This document shows positions 17,935-26,508 of a stretch of 64,000 bases of DNA, in pieces; positions within the stretch are counted from its first letter, which is position 1; each line of letters opens with the position of its first letter. Source of the DNA: Gemmatimonadota bacterium. GTDB lineage: Bacteria > Gemmatimonadota > Gemmatimonadetes > Gemmatimonadales > GWC2-71-9. The stretch is from positions 186,001 to 250,000 of the forward strand of contig JADKJZ010000001.1 in NCBI GenBank assembly GCA_016720805.1. Direction: 5' to 3'. Made by a program: the position numbers and the translations under genes. Below the pieces are notes generated by a model, which saw only the letters and a list, made by a program, of their open reading frames with translations, was not told the origin of the DNA and searched no databases.

Positions 17935-18741
17935 CTAGCGGGGTCCCGGCACCGCGGCCCCGGAGGGGGCGTCCCGGTTGAGCCACAATGACACCGAGAA
18001 GGTCCGCTCCCGGGCGGTGTTCTTGCCGGCGATGCCGCCGTAATACCCCGCCTGAATGCCCACCCCCTTGGAGACCTTCCAGACCGCCGATCCGCCCACC
18101 TTGGTGGCGCTGTAGGCGACCCCGCCATCCTGGAACGCCGCCACGTTGAACGATTGCGCCATGAGCAGCAGCCGCGGGGCGGCGTCCAGGCCGATCGTCA
18201 GGTCGTAGCGGAACTCATCCGCGCCCGTACGCCACGCCGCGCCACCGGCCGAGGCACTCACGAAGCCCCGCGTCCCCAGCGCGCCGAAGCCGTTGCCATA
18301 GAGCAACCGGATTTCGGCGTCGGTGCTCACGGGCCCGAGCACCGGTCGGGCCTCAGTGTCGTACAGCAGCGGGATGTCGACCCGCGGCTGGATCGAGAGG
18401 ATGCCACCCTTGCCCTGGGCGAGGCGCTTCATCACGAAGAGGCCCGTCGCCCCGAAGCCGGTCGTCACGGTGGACTGGCCGTTCCGCTTGTCCTCCAGCC
18501 GCGCGAAGCCCTGCCCGAGGCCGAGGGAGAGCCCTTCCTTCCAGCCGTAGATGAAGTACATCCCCCAGTCGCGCTTCTCGAGGGCGTTCTCGGTGGCACC
18601 GGGACCATTCGAGAAACGGTCGGGGAAGCGGCCGGCATTGAAGCCGTGCGACATGAACCAGCCGCCGGGCTTCACGGTCCACTGCGCAGTGGCGCTGGCC
18701 GGCGCCAGCAGGAACAGGACGATCAACAGGCGACGGTTCAT
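17935..18741 (-). CDS. Secreted outer-membrane-type beta-strand protein, last gene of the polysaccharide operon
   Basis: A 268-residue protein. The start at 18741 (MNRRLLIVLFLLAPASATAQ) gives a signal peptide and an ATGA overlap with the upstream gene. The rest alternates short amphipathic strands (GLSLGLGQGFARL, VGGSAVWKVSKGVGIQAGYYGG, TFSVSLWL), suggesting a beta-barrel in the outer membrane. No family recognised. Its place at the end of an exopolysaccharide operon suggests a porin-like export role, but that is inferred only from position. Confidence 0.6.
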   Translation of the reverse strand: MNRRLLIVLFLLAPASATAQWTVKPGGWFMSHGFNAGRFPDRFSNGPGATENALEKRDWGMYFIYGWKEGLSLGLGQGFARLEDKRNGQSTVTTGFGATGLFVMKRLAQGKGGILSIQPRVDIPLLYDTEARPVLGPVSTDAEIRLLYGNGFGALGTRGFVSASAGGAAWRTGADEFRYDLTIGLDAAPRLLLMAQSFNVAAFQDGGVAYSATKVGGSAVWKVSKGVGIQAGYYGGIAGKNTARERTFSVSLWLNRDAPSGAAVPGPR

Positions 18742-20129
18742 TCGGTCGGACCTCGCGCCTCGGGAACGATGGTGGCATCGAACCGCACCGGGAGGCGCGG
18801 CGCGGCAGGGCGTCGGTACAGCGTGTAGCCACTCCAGCTCCACTCTTCGACAAAGCCCACCGGCGGGCGATGATCGGCGTCGAGCGTCAGCCCATCATCG
18901 TCGGCCGTGACGAGGACATACTGCACGGCATCGGCCGGCAACGCCAGCGCGATATCAAAGCCGGTGTCGCGTGTCGTCAAGTATGGCGCAAACGACGGCG
19001 TCCACTTCAGCAGCCCCTCGGCCCACCGATCGTCCAGCAGGATGCTCCGCGGTGGTGCCACGGCCAGGGCCTGCGCAATCGCGCGGTCGCGACGGTCGGC
19101 GTCGGTCGGCGTGGGCCACGGCAACACGACCCACGCCGCAACTGCCTGCGCGCCGCCAATCGCCGCCAGTGTCCAGCGCTGCCACCTCGGCAAGTCACGC
19201 GGCAACGCCACGATCGCGACCAGCATCAGCAGCATCGCCGCGAAGGCCAATGAGAAGTGCCATCCGGTGGTCGTGGCTGCCGCGAGCAGAAGGAAGGGGA
19301 GCAGCATTCCCGCCGTCGTTGCCTTCGGGCGCACCAGCGCCATCGCCGACACCACCAGGTAGGGAATGGTCCAGCGCAGAATCTCCAGCACGTCGGGCGA
19401 GGCACGTTCCCACGGAGTGAACGGGAAGGCCACGCGTCCGGTGAAGATCCACGACAGATACGCCCACGTCACCGTGGCGGCGAAGCCCGGGAAGACGAGC
19501 AGCACCATCTGTGACGCGAACGGCGGGATCTGCAATCGTGGAAAGAGGATCGGCAGCACGGCGCCGGCCACCAGTGCGAGGCCGAGGCCGAGTGGCGAGG
19601 TGTAGAACGCGAGGCCGAGCCACAGCCCTGTGTAGAGGCCATGGATCGTCTTGCGGGTGGCCCACCAGCGCCGATAGTGGCGCCAGCCGATGAAGAGCGC
19701 CGCGAGTCCGAGCCCTTCGTTGAAATTGCCGGCCGTGAAGTGCAGCCCGAGCGGCGTCCAGAGGACCGCCAGGAAGAGCAGGTAGGGCAGCAGCGTGCGC
19801 CGGGAGGTGCACTCGTCGATGATGCACCAGGCGAGTCCGGCGATGCCGAGGGTGCCGAGCGCGATCGTCCACGCATCGGTCGGCGACGGCAGCAGGAGCA
19901 GGAAGGGCAGGGGCGGATACTCGAATCCCAGCAGCTCGAGGCGGCCGCGGTCGGCCGCGAAGAGCACCCGCTGCAGGAAGGCGCCATGCGGATCGCTGCG
20001 CCACCCCTCCCCGGTGAGCAGCCACGCCGCAACCGCCGGCGGGGCCGCAGCCAGCACGGTCAGCAGCGCCCGGACCCACCAGGCCGCGCGCGGCTCAGTG
20101 GCTGCTGGCGGGGTGTCTGGTGAGACCAT
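18738..20129 (-). CDS. Multi-pass membrane protein of the polysaccharide operon (GT-C-like)
   Basis: A 463-residue protein with about ten hydrophobic helices and a C-terminal soluble domain of about 110 residues. Layout and length resemble GT-C lipid-sugar-using glycosyltransferases, with an acidic EYPP loop after the first helix. No catalytic motif can be stated with certainty. It overlaps the glycosyltransferase gene upstream by 35 bases and the following gene by 4, so it is translated as part of the same operon. Confidence 0.6.
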   Translation of the reverse strand: MVSPDTPPAATEPRAAWWVRALLTVLAAAPPAVAAWLLTGEGWRSDPHGAFLQRVLFAADRGRLELLGFEYPPLPFLLLLPSPTDAWTIALGTLGIAGLAWCIIDECTSRRTLLPYLLFLAVLWTPLGLHFTAGNFNEGLGLAALFIGWRHYRRWWATRKTIHGLYTGLWLGLAFYTSPLGLGLALVAGAVLPILFPRLQIPPFASQMVLLVFPGFAATVTWAYLSWIFTGRVAFPFTPWERASPDVLEILRWTIPYLVVSAMALVRPKATTAGMLLPFLLLAAATTTGWHFSLAFAAMLLMLVAIVALPRDLPRWQRWTLAAIGGAQAVAAWVVLPWPTPTDADRRDRAIAQALAVAPPRSILLDDRWAEGLLKWTPSFAPYLTTRDTGFDIALALPADAVQYVLVTADDDGLTLDADHRPPVGFVEEWSWSGYTLYRRPAAPRLPVRFDATIVPEARGPTE

Positions 20130-21939
20130 GGGTGGTCTTCTCCCAGTAATAGGGGCGGGTGAACAGCTGGCCGAGCGCCTTGTACGAGGCGATCGAGTGC
20201 AGCATCCAGTAGAGCGGATTCAGCAGCGCAAAGAGCACCAGGGGATGGAGCCGGCGCTTGAAGACGGCGAACATGTTGATGTAGATCGCCAGCGCGTTGC
20301 CCAGCAGCAGGTTGAACAGCGACAGGTAGAGAATCACCGGCGGGAAGAGCGGGTCGAGCGCCGTCGTGCGCGTCACCACCCATACCAGTGTCAGCAGGAT
20401 CGAGATCGGCTGGAAGAGAAAGATCAGCGGGGTCCCGCCAATCAGCAGCGCAAAGCCCAGCGCCTGCCGCAACCCGGCGCGGCGGACGAGGCCGATCGGG
20501 TCGCGCGAGAAGACCAGCGCGGTCTGCATGTAGCCCTTGATCCAGCGCGAGCGCTGCCGGAGCCAGTTGCCGAGATGCTTGTTGGCCTCCTCGTAGGTCG
20601 TCGAGTTGACGATGCCGACGCGGTAGCCGTGCATCGCGGCCCGGATGCCGAGGTCGGCGTCCTCGGTGACGTTGAAGGGGTCCCAGCCGCCGAGCTCGCG
20701 CAGCACCGGCGTCTTGAAGTGATTGCTCGTGCCGCCGAGCGGGATCGGCATCCGCAACTTGTCGAGCCCCGGCAGCAGATAGTCGAACCAGAACGAATAC
20801 TCGAGCGTGAACATCCGCGTCAGGAAATTTTCGTTCCAGTTGTAATAGTTCAGCGCGGCCTGCAGGCAGATCAATTCCTTCGGGCCGCGGCGGAAGGCGA
20901 GCACCGCCTTCTTCAGCTGGTCCGGCTCCGGCTGATCCTCGGCATCGTAGATGACCAGGTATTCGCCCTGCGCGAACAAGAGTCCGACGTTGCACGCCTT
21001 CGGCTTGGTCTGCGGCTGGCCGCTCGGCACCACCAGCAAGCGCACATTGGCGCCCGGCGACGCCGCCTTCGCCGCCGCGAGCGTGTCGGCGTCATCCTCC
21101 TCGAGCAGCAGCAGGATGTCGAGCTTGTCCGCGGGATAGTCGAGTGCCTTGAGCGAGGCGAGCAGGCGGCCGATGACCGCGGACTCGCGATAGGCCGGCA
21201 CCAGGATGCTGTACGACGGCAGGTCGCGATCCCGCAGCGCCTGCACCTCGTCGTCGGTGATCGTCACCGTCGTTTCGGCCGCTGCGCCGCTCACGCCCAC
21301 GACGGTGCGGAAGGCCACCACCGTGACGAAGAAGAGCGTGATCGGGACGTTCAGGGCGAACAGCGTGGTCAGCGGCGCGGCCCAGAGTCCGAGCAGCAGG
21401 GCGATCAGCGCGGCGCCGAAGAGCAGGTACTGCGGCAGCGTGAAGACCGTGAAGGCGCTCTCCGCCTGGTCGCGGAAGTAGAGGCCGTAGATCGAGGTGT
21501 CGACCACCTTGCGGCGGTTGGCGATCGCGATCGCCTGGTCGATGTCCCATTCGGTGGTGACCCGCACGTCGAGCGCACGCCCGGGATAGACCACGGCAAG
21601 GGTCTCGCGCAGGTCGGCCGACGGCTGGTCGGCGACCGCGACGGTGAGCGTGGTGCCGTCGTCGCGGATCGGCACGGCACGAAACTTCAGCGTCGCCTCG
21701 AGCGGAAAACGCTGCGCCACCGCCGGCGACACCGTCTCCGGGGTGATCATGATGAACGGGAGTTGCCAGAGCTCGGCGAGGGCGCGCCCCAGGTCCAGGC
21801 GACGAATGCTGCCGAGGATCAGGAGCAGACGGCCGAGGCGCTCACCGGTGCGCTCCTGCTGCTGGAGCGCCACGGCGAGCTGCAACTCGGTGATCAGCCC
21901 ACGCTGGACGAGATGATCACCCAGCCGGGTCGAGCTCAC
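20095..21939 (-). CDS. Processive family-2 glycosyltransferase with N-terminal MshEN domain
   Basis: A 614-residue membrane enzyme. Residues about 4-60 form two tandem motifs (RLGDHLVQRGLITELQLAVAL and RLGRLLLILGSIRRLDLGRAL) of the MshEN / GspE-N type, a c-di-GMP-binding domain in MshE and NfrB. Two helices follow at about 165-215. The BcsA-like GT2 core has DAEDQP (DxD-type), TEDADLG (base) and QRSRWIKG (the QxxRW motif of processive synthases). Three or more C-terminal helices form the channel. It overlaps its neighbours at both ends. The likely role is to polymerise and export a polysaccharide when c-di-GMP is bound. The sugar is unknown. Confidence 0.85.
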   Translation of the reverse strand: MSSTRLGDHLVQRGLITELQLAVALQQQERTGERLGRLLLILGSIRRLDLGRALAELWQLPFIMITPETVSPAVAQRFPLEATLKFRAVPIRDDGTTLTVAVADQPSADLRETLAVVYPGRALDVRVTTEWDIDQAIAIANRRKVVDTSIYGLYFRDQAESAFTVFTLPQYLLFGAALIALLLGLWAAPLTTLFALNVPITLFFVTVVAFRTVVGVSGAAAETTVTITDDEVQALRDRDLPSYSILVPAYRESAVIGRLLASLKALDYPADKLDILLLLEEDDADTLAAAKAASPGANVRLLVVPSGQPQTKPKACNVGLLFAQGEYLVIYDAEDQPEPDQLKKAVLAFRRGPKELICLQAALNYYNWNENFLTRMFTLEYSFWFDYLLPGLDKLRMPIPLGGTSNHFKTPVLRELGGWDPFNVTEDADLGIRAAMHGYRVGIVNSTTYEEANKHLGNWLRQRSRWIKGYMQTALVFSRDPIGLVRRAGLRQALGFALLIGGTPLIFLFQPISILLTLVWVVTRTTALDPLFPPVILYLSLFNLLLGNALAIYINMFAVFKRRLHPLVLFALLNPLYWMLHSIASYKALGQLFTRPYYWEKTTHGLTRHPASSH

Positions 21940-23992
21940 GCCTCACCACACGCGGGTAGAGCCACCAGAGCAGGCCAAGCACGACGAGGACGGAGACGAT
22001 CAGGATCGCGGTGCGGTACCGGGCAAGCCAGCTCGACGTGGAGTCGGGGAGGCGCTCGATCCGCCAACCGGCATTCGCCAGCGTCAGCGGACGCGCTGGT
22101 CCGCTCACGCCGCGGACCACGACGTCGCCGCGCGTCCCGAACCAGCCATACGAGGCGAGCGTCTCCTGGAGCAGTTGCTGCAACGGCATCCCGTTGTCGC
22201 CGGTGTGATGAAGGAGGAGGATGTCCCGGCCACCCGCCGACCAGCCCTGCATCGCCGCATACGGAGCATCCGGCGTGAACTCATCCCACACGCGACCATC
22301 CTTGTCGCGGAGTCGGAAGCCGCCGGAATGAATCGGGGCCACCAGCACATCCGCGAGATTGCTGGTCCCGACCGCGAGCAGCGGTCCGACCGCTTCCTTC
22401 GCATCGCGCGCGAGCGCCGGTGCCAGCGGCGTGTGCGTGGTCTGCTGCATGGCGCCGATGGTGGCCGCGGCCAACTCGACCCGGAAGCGGTCGCGCGGCT
22501 CGAGCAGGACCGAGAACGCCGGCACGAACGACGACGGGAAGCGGGCGAAGCCCGGCGCGAGTGGTGCCCCGCGTTCGGTGACGAAGGCGGACGCCTCGTC
22601 GATGGTGGCCGTGAAGACCGACCCGCCGAGAACGCAGGCGCCGTCGCCGAGGGTGACCTGGAAGCGTACTTCGAGGACGTTGTCACGGCGCAGCAGATAG
22701 GTCGGCAGCGGCACAGTCACGTCAAGCGCCGCCCGGTCGAGGGCGCGGGACTGAATGAGGCTGCCGTTCAGGTGGATGCGCACCGAGCCGTTGCCGTTCG
22801 GCGGAAGGACCGAGTGGCGTGCCACGAGGCGGAAGGCTGTCGGCATCGTGCCGCCACCGAGGTCCGCCAGGGCGAATGGGTACGCGCCGATGAGCAGCGA
22901 GCTCCCTTCGATCGTGCGGCTCGCGAAGCCCAGTTCGGCAAAGGTCAGGCTCCCGGCTCCGCCGACAGGGGTGTTGTGATCGAGCGAGACGGTCGTCCCG
23001 CGGAAGCCGTTGGCTGCCACCAGCGCGTCACCATCGGCCAGCGTGAACAACTGCCGGGCATCGCGCCGGGCGGAGAGCGCGAGCATGGTGCCGTGCGCGC
23101 CGTTCTCCTGCACCAACGCGGTGGTGCCGGTCGCCGACCAGACCAGCGCGCGCGAAAACGGTCCCGGCTCGGTGATCGGCGTGCCGGCGGCCGGCAGCGG
23201 CTTGATCACGAAACGGGTGGCCATGCCGCGATATCGCCGAGCCACGAAGGCCGAGGCATCGAGCGCGGCCTGCGCCGCGTCGAGCGAGGGCTGTTCGGCA
23301 AGATAGAAGGTGACCGTGTCGACCCACGGGGCAAAGAAGCCGTTGATGCCGCCAGGCGCCGTCGGCACACCGGCGAAGTCCACGCGGCTCCCCCCCGTCA
23401 GCACGGTGCGGTAGTAGCGCTGCGCCTCGCAGACATCACGCCCGGGCACGGCCAGCGCGAGCGAGAGGCTCGCCTGCCCGTCGACCACGGTGACGCCCGC
23501 CAGCGGGAAGGTGATCAAGGTCGTGGTGTCGGAGAGCGCGCGCTGCGCCAGAATGCGATCGCGTTGCTGCAGGACCAGGGTCGCGGCGGGCATGCCCGGC
23601 GTTGGAATCACCGTGAGCGTGAGCGACGTCGGCGCGAGACCGGGATTGACGGGGATCGTGAGCGCGGCCTCGTCGAGCGAGCCAAGGAGCGTGATGCCGC
23701 TGGGATAGCCGATCGCTTCGAGCCGCAACCCGAAGGGCGTGGTGGCCGCCGCCGTCCACGCGCTGTCGTGTGGCAGCACGGTGGGACGGACCTCACTGGC
23801 GGCCGTGGCGACTCCGCCGCCGGCGTTCGTGCCAGCCTTGGCCGCGAGTGAATCGGTGGCGGCCGGTGACGGCGCCTTGGCGCCCTCGACCTCCGGTTCC
23901 TTGCGGCTCGTGCCGCAGGCGCCGAGCGACACCATCGTCGTCAACAGCGCCAGGCGGGACAGGCCGAGCAAACTCCAGCGTGTGTGCGTCAC
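21917..23992 (-). CDS. BcsB-like periplasmic subunit of a polysaccharide synthase
   Basis: A 691-residue protein. GTG 23992 is chosen as start because GGAGG lies 5 nt upstream; an in-frame GTG at 24019 overlaps the previous stop. An export signal with a lipobox-like LGAC leads to a Thr/Ala/Pro-rich linker. A long beta-rich periplasmic region has BcsB-like segments (VRIHLNGSLIQSRAL, DNVLEVRFQV). One C-terminal membrane helix (AILIVSVLVVLGLLWWLYP) is expected to dock on the synthase, as BcsB does on BcsA. It overlaps the synthase gene by 23 bases. It would guide the polymer through the periplasm. Confidence 0.78.
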   Translation of the reverse strand: MTHTRWSLLGLSRLALLTTMVSLGACGTSRKEPEVEGAKAPSPAATDSLAAKAGTNAGGGVATAASEVRPTVLPHDSAWTAAATTPFGLRLEAIGYPSGITLLGSLDEAALTIPVNPGLAPTSLTLTVIPTPGMPAATLVLQQRDRILAQRALSDTTTLITFPLAGVTVVDGQASLSLALAVPGRDVCEAQRYYRTVLTGGSRVDFAGVPTAPGGINGFFAPWVDTVTFYLAEQPSLDAAQAALDASAFVARRYRGMATRFVIKPLPAAGTPITEPGPFSRALVWSATGTTALVQENGAHGTMLALSARRDARQLFTLADGDALVAANGFRGTTVSLDHNTPVGGAGSLTFAELGFASRTIEGSSLLIGAYPFALADLGGGTMPTAFRLVARHSVLPPNGNGSVRIHLNGSLIQSRALDRAALDVTVPLPTYLLRRDNVLEVRFQVTLGDGACVLGGSVFTATIDEASAFVTERGAPLAPGFARFPSSFVPAFSVLLEPRDRFRVELAAATIGAMQQTTHTPLAPALARDAKEAVGPLLAVGTSNLADVLVAPIHSGGFRLRDKDGRVWDEFTPDAPYAAMQGWSAGGRDILLLHHTGDNGMPLQQLLQETLASYGWFGTRGDVVVRGVSGPARPLTLANAGWRIERLPDSTSSWLARYRTAILIVSVLVVLGLLWWLYPRVVRRELDPAG

Positions 23993-24018
23993 GGCTTCCT
24001 CCATTCCGTCATGCGGCA

Positions 24019-25584
24019 CTAACGGCGCCGCCAGATTTCCAGGCCATCCTGCTCGAACCGGCGATCAAAGCGCTCGGCGAAGGTCGGGCGGCTGGTGATG
24101 GCATCCGCCACCACGTTCGGTCGGGCACGGCGGTCGACGATGACCCAGTCAACCTCCTGATCGGGTGCCGCCAGGGCGGCAGGCCCCAGCTGCCAGGTCC
24201 AGCTGTAGATCCGATCTCGCAACGCGATCCGGCTGCGCGGCGAGATGTTCACCGCCGGATCGACGAGGACGCGGCCCCGGTCGTATTGCGCCGCGAGCCA
24301 GTCGGAGGCCGCCTGCTGCCTCGGATCACCATCGCGGATCGCGAGGCCCTCGCGCAGGGCGCCAATCTGGCGCGTCCCGGTGAGGGTCCAGAGCCCACCC
24401 TGGGCCAGGACGACCACTCCAAGAGCGAGGAGCGTGCCCCGATGCCAGCCCGGCCCGCGCTGCATGGAGCGATGGGCGGCCAGGACGATCCCGGCGGCCA
24501 GGGCGGGGAGGAGCATCAGGCCATAGCGGAGATTGGCCAGCCCCGGCGGATCGGACCATGGCAGCGAGAGCGCACTCTGTCCGCCCACCAGCGCCAGGAT
24601 GTTGAAGGGCAGCGCCGCATAGAGCAGGAGGGCGCCTGCGAAGCGGTGTCCGTGGCGGAGCAGGAAGAGCAACGCGAGCAGTCCGAGGGCGCCGAGCACC
24701 ATCCCGGACGAGAGTCCAACGGCCCCGAGGTAGGTGCTCGTCGCGACCGCGAGGTGGCCCTTGGTCGGCAACAACCCCTGGGCCGCGAGCGCCGCCTGCT
24801 GGCTCTGGGCCGACCAGGCGCCGCGCTGGAAGGCCAGCGGGTCGCCGAAGTACGCCGCGTTGTAGCCGAGCCAGATCGCCACCATCGCCGCACTTGGCCA
24901 GCCGAAGCGCCAGGCGGCCCGGAACCACCCCTCGCCACGCCGATGGGCCAGCCAGGCCACGACCGGGGTCGCGAGCATCACGTAGAACCAGCCATCGTAC
25001 CGCGTCCCGACCGCGAGTGCCGCGCACCACCCCGCGAGGCCGAGCGAGCCGCCCGGGTGGTCGTCATCGGCCCACCGATCCAGGGCCGCGACCGAGGCGG
25101 TGAGGAAGGCCAGCAGCAGCGGCTCGGTCATCGCGGTGGTCTGCAGGTACAGCAGGGATGGATTGGCCACCACGAACAGCGTGCCGATCCACGCGAGGCG
25201 TGAGTCGCGAGTCCGACGGACCAGCAGGTCGTGAATCGAGGCGGCAATCACCACGAACGCGGCGAGGCCGACCAAACCCCCGGCGAGACCATTCCACCAC
25301 CAGGCATCGACGAGCGTGAAGGGCAACAAGAGGAGGTGGGGGACAGGCAGCCAGACGGTCCCCAGCATCTGCACGCCGGGGGTGACCGAGTCGACCACGC
25401 GACGCGCGATGTCGAGGTGCGCCTGCGCATCCCAGAAGGCGAAGACGAGATGCCGTTGGTGGGCGACGACCTGGGCAAGGACGCCCGCCACCAAGGCAAC
25501 GAGGCCGGCCTGCATGGCCGGCCTCGTGAAGAGTGCCTGGGTGCCGGCGCGAACGCCTGCACGTCCCTCAGACATCCGGGGCAA
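24019..25584 (-). CDS. GT-C family (GT39/ArnT-like) membrane glycosyltransferase
   Basis: A 521-residue protein with about ten membrane helices. FAFWDAQAHLDIARRVVDS in the first loop has the acidic residue pattern of GT39/GT83-type lipid-linked sugar transferases. TRYDGWFY and a final soluble domain fit the group. It may add sugars to the polymer or to the PEP-CTERM protein encoded just upstream. An alternative start is at 25575. It overlaps the PEP-CTERM gene by 17 bases and its TAG stop overlaps a GTG of the next gene. Confidence 0.7.
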   Translation of the reverse strand: MPRMSEGRAGVRAGTQALFTRPAMQAGLVALVAGVLAQVVAHQRHLVFAFWDAQAHLDIARRVVDSVTPGVQMLGTVWLPVPHLLLLPFTLVDAWWWNGLAGGLVGLAAFVVIAASIHDLLVRRTRDSRLAWIGTLFVVANPSLLYLQTTAMTEPLLLAFLTASVAALDRWADDDHPGGSLGLAGWCAALAVGTRYDGWFYVMLATPVVAWLAHRRGEGWFRAAWRFGWPSAAMVAIWLGYNAAYFGDPLAFQRGAWSAQSQQAALAAQGLLPTKGHLAVATSTYLGAVGLSSGMVLGALGLLALLFLLRHGHRFAGALLLYAALPFNILALVGGQSALSLPWSDPPGLANLRYGLMLLPALAAGIVLAAHRSMQRGPGWHRGTLLALGVVVLAQGGLWTLTGTRQIGALREGLAIRDGDPRQQAASDWLAAQYDRGRVLVDPAVNISPRSRIALRDRIYSWTWQLGPAALAAPDQEVDWVIVDRRARPNVVADAITSRPTFAERFDRRFEQDGLEIWRRR

Positions 25585-26302
25585 TCCGGCGCCGCTTGCG
25601 GGCTGCCGCGAGTCCGATCAGGCCGGATCCGATCAGCGTCATCGTGGCCGGCTCCGGAACGACATCGGTCGGCGGGGAAATGCCGTCGCCATTGACCGCG
25701 AAGATCGAATTGTCGAAATCCCAGTCGCTGTTGTTGTAGTACACATCCTCGAAGCCGAACGCATGCAGGCCCTGGGTACCAGGGATCACGCCGACGCCCT
25801 GATTGCCCGCGACGCCGGCGAGGCCGAAGTAGCCGACATGGCCGAGGCCGTCCGCGTTGCGCGACGCGTCGCCGGAGAAAAACCACATCCAGTTGTTGTT
25901 CATGTTGACTTGCAGCGCCAGCACCAGCTCGCTGCCCGCCAGCCACGTGAGGTTGTAGGTCAGCGGCGGTGCCGGGTTCGGCTGCGCGAGGTACGGGTTG
26001 GTCGCCACGCCGTAGCTCTTGGTGAACATCGCCGTGCCCGTGCAGCTCCCGCCGCCGGCCCACGCGTAACAGTTGCTGCCGAGGTTGTTGGTGTAGTCCG
26101 CAACGGTCATCGCCCAGAGCGTGTGACCGTACACCGTCGTGTTCTCCCAGCCGTAGTACGAAAACGTCAGCGGATCGCCAGTCGCGATCAGTGGCGTCGT
26201 GGTACCGAAGTCCGCCGGAAGCTGCGCGGCGGCGCCGGTGGGCGTCGCAGGGACGAGCAAGGCCGTCAGGGCCAGGAAACGAGCGTATTGGGAGAACCGC
26301 AT
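25568..26302 (-). CDS. PEP-CTERM sorted surface protein, first gene of the polysaccharide operon
   Basis: A 244-residue exported protein. The start at 26302 (MRFSQYARFLALTALL) has GAGG 6 nt upstream. A signal peptide ends GAAAQ. The C-terminus carries a full PEP-CTERM signal: VPEPA, a hydrophobic helix (TMTLIGSGLIGLAAA), then RKRRR. This signal is cut by exosortase, after which the protein is displayed at the surface, usually with exopolysaccharide. The YYNNSDWDFDNSIFAVNG segment resembles a Ca-binding DUF4114-type strand. No exosortase gene is in the window. It is the first gene behind the sigma54 promoter. Confidence 0.85.
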   Translation of the reverse strand: MRFSQYARFLALTALLVPATPTGAAAQLPADFGTTTPLIATGDPLTFSYYGWENTTVYGHTLWAMTVADYTNNLGSNCYAWAGGGSCTGTAMFTKSYGVATNPYLAQPNPAPPLTYNLTWLAGSELVLALQVNMNNNWMWFFSGDASRNADGLGHVGYFGLAGVAGNQGVGVIPGTQGLHAFGFEDVYYNNSDWDFDNSIFAVNGDGISPPTDVVPEPATMTLIGSGLIGLAAARKRRRIAPDV

Positions 26303-26350
26303 AAGGACCTCGGGTCGCGGCACCGGGATGGCGCCTCGCCACTCCTCATT

Positions 26351-26366
26351 TGCAAGGGCGGGGCCA
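26351..26366 (-). promoter_or_regulatory. Sigma54 (-24/-12) promoter of the polysaccharide operon
   Basis: On the minus strand the sequence reads TGGCCCCGCCCTTGCA. This is TGGC, 7 nt, TTGCA, the exact RpoN spacing. Transcription would start near 26340, 38 nt before the PEP-CTERM ATG. Upstream copies of TGTTGC / GCAACA may bind the activator needed by sigma54. Confidence 0.75.
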
Positions 26367-26410
26367 GATCCGGCAGCCACACCCCAAGCCGTTGTCTCCG
26401 CGAGTCTTAT

Positions 26411-26466
26411 GCAACACCTGTTGCTCTGGGGCCACCACGAAATGCCGCAGGTTGTTGCGGTGTTGC
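26411..26466. promoter_or_regulatory. Candidate activator sites upstream of the sigma54 promoter
   Basis: A perfect inverted repeat, GCAACA-CC-TGTTGC, lies at 26411-26424, centred about 78 nt upstream of the predicted start. Two further TGTTGC half-sites are at 26453-26458 and 26461-26466. The positions fit upstream activating sequences for a sigma54 enhancer-binding protein. Binding is inferred. Confidence 0.5.
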
Positions 26467-26508
26467 GCCGTATGAGCAGGTACGTGTGGCGGTAACCCTA
26501 CATAATTG

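Noticed and set aside
22175..23851. 558-codon plus-strand frame over the BcsB-like gene
   Set aside because: Same reason: low-complexity shadow of the minus-strand gene.
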